DNA of 64,000 bases from Demequina maris (GTDB lineage Bacteria > Actinomycetota > Actinomycetes > Actinomycetales > Demequinaceae), in contig NZ_BBLX01000011.1 of assembly GCF_000971155.1 (NCBI RefSeq), positions 29,877-93,876 on the forward strand. Reading direction: 5' to 3'. The position numbers were made by a program, and so were the translations under genes. Below the pieces are notes generated by a model. The model made no database searches. It was not told the DNA's origin and saw nothing but the letters and a program-made list of their open reading frames with translations. Positions 60,608 to 64,000 of the stretch are shown piece after piece (positions within the stretch are counted from its first letter, which is position 1; every line of letters begins with the position of its first letter).

Positions 60608-63358
60608 TCACCCGAGGGTGTGCCAGATCTTCTTGCCGTTGGACTGCAGGGTGCCGCCGGTGAACGGCTGCGACCACAGCGGGCCCGGCGTCTTCACGCG
60701 CTCGCCGGCGGGCCAGCCGAGCTTGGAGGCGGGTCCGCCGATCGACCGGTAGTAGGTCAGCATGCGCCCGTCGACGGCGTAGGTGCCGGCCGCCGAGGCG
60801 AACAGGTCGCCGCCCTCGAAGGAACGCTGGTCGCCGTACTTGCGATGCACGACGTCCCCGGTGGGCCAGCCGAGCGAGCCGGTGACCGCGCCGTAGCGCT
60901 CGTAGCCCTCGAGCAGCGAGGAGCCCACCGAGGCGAGGTGGCGCGAGTCGGAGTAGAGGCGTCCGCCCGTGAAGTCCTGGGTCCAGTACGGCCCGGGGTG
61001 CTTGTCCTTGTCCGTCGTCGGCCAGCCCAGCTCCGAGTCCGGTCCGCCCAGCTTCAGGTAGTGGTCGAGCATGGCGCCGCGCACGATCTGCGTGCCGTGC
61101 GTCGACTGGAACAGCGTGCCCTTCGAGAACGGCACGCCGATGCCGCCGCCCTCGGCCGCGTACGACGTCGGCTCGCCGGTCGGCCAGCCGAGACGCCCGG
61201 ACGGGCCGCCGTAGGCGTCGTAGTCCTCCTGGACCGCGGTCGGCACGTAGCCGAGGTACGTGAGGTTCGAGTACAGGACGCCGCCCGAGAAGGCCTGCGT
61301 CCAGTACGGCCCATCGTGACGCTCCTTGTTCGTCAGCGGCCAGCCGAGCGCCGAGTCCGGCCCCCCGATGCCCTCGTAGAAGTCGTGCATCGCGCCGCGC
61401 ACCCCGGCGGTCCCGTAGGAGGACTCGTACAGGGTGCCGCCGGAGAACGGCAGGGCGACCCCGCCGCCGTCGACGTCGTGGCTCTCCGGCTCTCCGGTGG
61501 GCCAGCCGTACAGTCCCTCCGGGCCGCCGTACGCGAGGTAGTCGGCGAGCGCGTCCCCGGTGAAGGCGAAGACGCCGTGCGAGGAGGCGTAGACGGTGGT
61601 GTCGCCGAACTCCTGGTACGTGCCGCCTCCGTTGGCCTTGACGACGACCACGTCGGACGTGGGCCAGCCCAGGCCGCCGTCGAGCTCGCCCGCGGCCTCG
61701 TAGAGGTCGAGGAACTCGTCGCCCACGTACTGGAGCGTGGTGCCGTCGGAGTAGACGCGGCCGCCCGTGAAGTCCTGGGTCCACAGCGAGACCCCGGCCT
61801 TCTTGACCTTGTCGGTGGTGGGCCAGCCGAGCTCCCCGGCGGCGCCGCCCAGGCCCTCGAGGTAGGTGAGCATGCCGCTGCTGACCTTGAACACGCCCGC
61901 GGCGGACGAGTAGAGCGACGCGTTGCCGCTCGAGAACGTCTGCATCGTGCCGCCGCCGTTGGCGGAGATCCGGCTCACCTCGGCGGTGGGCCACCCCAGC
62001 GAGCCGGTCAGCTCGCCCGAGTCCTCGTAGAGGTCGAGGAACTCGTCGCCCACGTAGATCAGCGTCTCGATGTCGGAGTACAGGCGTCCGCCCGTGTAGT
62101 CCTGGGTCCAGTACGGCCCGTCGTGCTTGGTCTTGGCGCCGGTGGGCCAGCCGAGGTCGGAGGCGGGACCGCCGAGCGACCAGTAGTAGCCGAGCATGCC
62201 GCCGTCGACCTCCTCCGCGCCGCGCCAGGTGCGGAAGATCGTGCCCTTGGTGAACTCCTGGTACCGGCCGCCGCCGTTCTTGCCGACCCAGACGCCGTCG
62301 CTCACGGGCAGCCCGGCCCCGCCGTCGACGCCGCCGAGCGCGCGGTACTTCGCGACGAACTGCTTGCCGACGGTGTGCACGCCGTGCTCGGGCGTCCAGG
62401 CGATGACGCTGCCCTCGAACTCGCGGTAGTACGCGCCGGTCGAGGCGACGTACCGGACGCCGGTGAGGGGCTTGCCGAGCCAGCCGTCCGCGCCGCCCTG
62501 CGCGCGGCGCTCCTTGGCGATGACCTTCTTCGGGTCGACCTTCGTGGACCCGAACCAGTCGGTGTAGAGGCGCCAGAAGTTGCGGTTGCCGTACGCGGAG
62601 CAGCCGTTGCCCTCGCCGTAGAGGTTGTCGAGCGCCGCCTTGTTGGGCTGGTAGGGCGTGTAGTTGTACAGGCCCGCGGTCGCCTGGTTGACGATGTAGA
62701 CGTTCGACGAGCCGCACGTGTAGACCCACGAGCCGTCCTGGTAGACGGGCGGGTGGTAGTAGATGCGGTTGGTCTCGCCGGCCCGGTAGTTGTAGCTGCT
62801 CGGGTAGGCGGCGTAGACCTTGTACTGCCGCGCGCCGTAGTAGAGCTGCTTGAGGAAGCCCGCGTAGGCGGGGTTGCACGACGACGTGTCGGGGCACGCG
62901 TAGCCCGTGAGCTTGTCGTAGCGGTAGTCCGAGGGCCACGTGTGCGTGACGAGCCCCTGCTCCTTCTGGATCAGCACGAGGAGCGCCTTCTGCGAGATGC
63001 CGCAGGACTTGCCGACCTTGCGGATGATCGTCGCCGCGCTCTGGTTCGCCTGGCCCGTGTAGCCGTCGCAGAAGGCGTCCTTGGCGATGTTCGTGGTGGT
63101 CTGCTTGAAGTCCTTGAGGCAGGTGTAGCCCGGCTCGCAGGAGTCGACCTTGCCGTTGAGGAAGGCCTGGATGTCGCTGATCGTCATCGCGTCGCCGTCG
63201 TAGAAGATCGAGTCCGCGATGATCATGCCGGGGTCGAAGTCGGCACCGTCGGCGGCGTGCGCATCGGCGCTCGACGCGACGACGGCCCCGACGGCGGCGG
63301 CGAGCGCGGCGCCCGCGAGGAGGACGATGCGTCGGATCGGGCGAGCTGCGGCGGTCAT
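60608..63358 (-). CDS. Secreted LGFP-repeat wall protein
   Basis: This 916-residue exported protein has an N-terminal signal (residues 1-35, IVLLAGAALAAAVGAVVA). A first domain of about 240 residues follows, with ALLVLIQKEQGLVTHTWPSD, YNYTPYQPNKAALDNLYGEG and NRNFWRLYTDWFGS, frequent before LGFP repeats in actinobacteria. About 11-12 LGFP/LGWP repeats follow (LGWPTGAK, LGWPTAEV, LGWPTTDK, LGWPTSDV and others), about 50 residues apart to the end. LGFP repeats mediate binding to the cell envelope. It lies next to the glycopolymer genes, so it may bind the polymer. Confidence 0.85.
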   Translation of the reverse strand: MTAAARPIRRIVLLAGAALAAAVGAVVASSADAHAADGADFDPGMIIADSIFYDGDAMTISDIQAFLNGKVDSCEPGYTCLKDFKQTTTNIAKDAFCDGYTGQANQSAATIIRKVGKSCGISQKALLVLIQKEQGLVTHTWPSDYRYDKLTGYACPDTSSCNPAYAGFLKQLYYGARQYKVYAAYPSSYNYRAGETNRIYYHPPVYQDGSWVYTCGSSNVYIVNQATAGLYNYTPYQPNKAALDNLYGEGNGCSAYGNRNFWRLYTDWFGSTKVDPKKVIAKERRAQGGADGWLGKPLTGVRYVASTGAYYREFEGSVIAWTPEHGVHTVGKQFVAKYRALGGVDGGAGLPVSDGVWVGKNGGGRYQEFTKGTIFRTWRGAEEVDGGMLGYYWSLGGPASDLGWPTGAKTKHDGPYWTQDYTGGRLYSDIETLIYVGDEFLDLYEDSGELTGSLGWPTAEVSRISANGGGTMQTFSSGNASLYSSAAGVFKVSSGMLTYLEGLGGAAGELGWPTTDKVKKAGVSLWTQDFTGGRVYSDGTTLQYVGDEFLDLYEAAGELDGGLGWPTSDVVVVKANGGGTYQEFGDTTVYASSHGVFAFTGDALADYLAYGGPEGLYGWPTGEPESHDVDGGGVALPFSGGTLYESSYGTAGVRGAMHDFYEGIGGPDSALGWPLTNKERHDGPYWTQAFSGGVLYSNLTYLGYVPTAVQEDYDAYGGPSGRLGWPTGEPTSYAAEGGGIGVPFSKGTLFQSTHGTQIVRGAMLDHYLKLGGPDSELGWPTTDKDKHPGPYWTQDFTGGRLYSDSRHLASVGSSLLEGYERYGAVTGSLGWPTGDVVHRKYGDQRSFEGGDLFASAAGTYAVDGRMLTYYRSIGGPASKLGWPAGERVKTPGPLWSQPFTGGTLQSNGKKIWHTLG

Positions 63359-63891
63359 GGGATCTCCACCTTCATGGCGGCCGAGGTCCCCTCGTGGTCG
63401 GCCGACGTGTACGTCAGGGTCAGCGTCCACGTGCCCGCGACGTCCTTGGCCGGCTTCGCCAGCCCGGCGCCGCAGCTCGTGGTGCTGGCGTTCATCAGGC
63501 CCGGCCCGCTGAACTCGACGACGTTCCCGCCGGAGGTCAGCGTCACCGTGCACGTGCCGCCGTCCTCGACCACGCCGTCGACGTAGCCGCCGACCTCGAA
63601 CATGCCCTTGGACACGGCGGCGCGGCTGACGACGACCGCCACGTCGCCGGTGGAGACGTCGGTCGTCTCGGTGGCGGACGGGCTCGGCGTCGCGGACGGC
63701 GTCGGCTCCGCCGACGGGGTCACGGACGCGGTGGCTGATGCGGACGGGGTCGGCTCGGCCGATGGCGTCACGGACGCGGAGGCGCTGGGGGAGGGCGACG
63801 GCTGCTCGTCCCCGCCGGTGCATGCCGACAGGAGCGCGGCCACGCCGACGGCGCCGACCACCGCCCGAGCGCGAAGGGACCACAGGGACAC
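63355..63891 (-). CDS. Small lipoprotein with Ser/Thr/Pro repeat linker
   Basis: This 178-residue lipoprotein has a lipobox LLSAC (signal residues 1-25), a tandem-repeat linker in which SVTPSAEPTPSA occurs twice, and a beta-rich C-terminal domain with two Cys (GGTCTVTLTSGGN, TTSCGAGLAKP). The GTG at 63891 is preferred because TTGGAGG precedes it by eight bases; an upstream frame extends to 63966. The 3' end overlaps the LGFP gene start by 4 bp. No family is recognised. Confidence 0.7.
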   Translation of the reverse strand: MSLWSLRARAVVGAVGVAALLSACTGGDEQPSPSPSASASVTPSAEPTPSASATASVTPSAEPTPSATPSPSATETTDVSTGDVAVVVSRAAVSKGMFEVGGYVDGVVEDGGTCTVTLTSGGNVVEFSGPGLMNASTTSCGAGLAKPAKDVAGTWTLTLTYTSADHEGTSAAMKVEIP

Positions 63892-63985
63892 GTCCACCAC
63901 CTCCAAGGGGACACTCTCGCACGGCGGCGGGGCCGTGCCCCGGAGACCGGCCGTGGTGTCCCTCACACGGGACGGCGCGGAGGGG

Positions 63986-64000
63986 TCAGATGACGTAGGA
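63986..64000 (-). CDS. Possible 3' end of a gene beyond the window
   Basis: The last 15 bases read on the minus strand as Ser-Tyr-Val-Ile-stop. A gene ending here would continue past the window edge. The evidence is only an in-frame stop at a suitable gap. Confidence 0.25.
   Translation of the reverse strand, partial: SYVI

Overview
The window is a 64 kb stretch of a very GC-rich (about 70% or more) actinobacterial chromosome. The gene families (ParAB, Ino1-type inositol-phosphate synthase, PadR, PonA, FemX, an actinobacterial DUF6049 protein, LGFP repeats, a DUF6716-type protein) and the order parA-parB ... trx - murJ - DUF6049 - nudix - cca and ino1 - padR - ponA - rpsF - ssb - rpsR - rplI - dnaB fit the origin-proximal region of an actinobacterium, most likely Micrococcales. 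The genus cannot be fixed from the sequence; Demequina or Cellulomonadaceae-like organisms are plausible. Transcription is mixed, coding density is about 93%, and many starts are GTG with 1-8 bp overlaps. No rRNA, tRNA, CRISPR array, insertion sequence or prophage was seen.

Layout. 1-14.6 kb: the 3' end of parA, parB, then a minus-strand block of cell-wall and redox genes (D-Ala-D-Ala ligase family, PLP aminotransferase, a fused thioredoxin reductase-thioredoxin, a membrane pseudokinase, the lipid II flippase MurJ, a DUF6049 protein and a Nudix hydrolase), divergent cca, and a divergent ald/Lrp pair. 14.6-18.2 kb: an MFS permease, three tandem DUF805 membrane proteins and an SDR-like oxidoreductase. 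18.2-25.3 kb: ino1, padR with a palindromic operator candidate, the bifunctional penicillin-binding protein PonA, and a FemX / ATP-grasp pair likely to build the peptidoglycan cross-bridge. 25.5-29.1 kb: rpsF-ssb-rpsR-rplI, then a 552 bp non-coding region with eight DnaA-box-like 9-mers in one orientation, then dnaB.

29.1-43.6 kb: a DsbE/Mpt53-like lipoprotein with CcdA, a Zur-type box in front of an AztD-like zinc metallochaperone, a lower-GC pocket with two small coupled genes, a lysylphosphatidylglycerol-synthase-type membrane protein carrying a degenerate kinase domain, a CPBP protease, a MOSC protein, purB, a small alpha/beta hydrolase unit and a HisC-type aminotransferase.

43.6-63.9 kb: a surface glycopolymer locus. 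It holds a nonulosonic (sialic-type) acid synthase NeuB without the usual C-terminal SAF domain, a CMP-nonulosonate synthetase fused to a KdsC-like HAD phosphatase, two glycosyltransferases with bacterial polysialyltransferase-type motifs, a DUF6716-type protein, two GT2 enzymes, a GT8 domain fused to a GNGPSL-type (GT42/DUF115-like) domain, three sulfotransferase-like proteins with PAPS-loop-like motifs, and an ABC-2 exporter pair. An LGFP-repeat wall protein and a lipoprotein follow. Together they look like synthesis, decoration and export of a nonulosonic-acid-containing, possibly sulfated wall polymer (compare the teichulosonic acids known from actinobacteria).

A genome-scale oddity crosses all of this: the 10-mer GGACGATGCG occurs 31 times by hand count (18 plus, 13 minus), far more than composition predicts. 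About a third of the copies fall in the 7% of the window that is non-coding. Its function is unknown.
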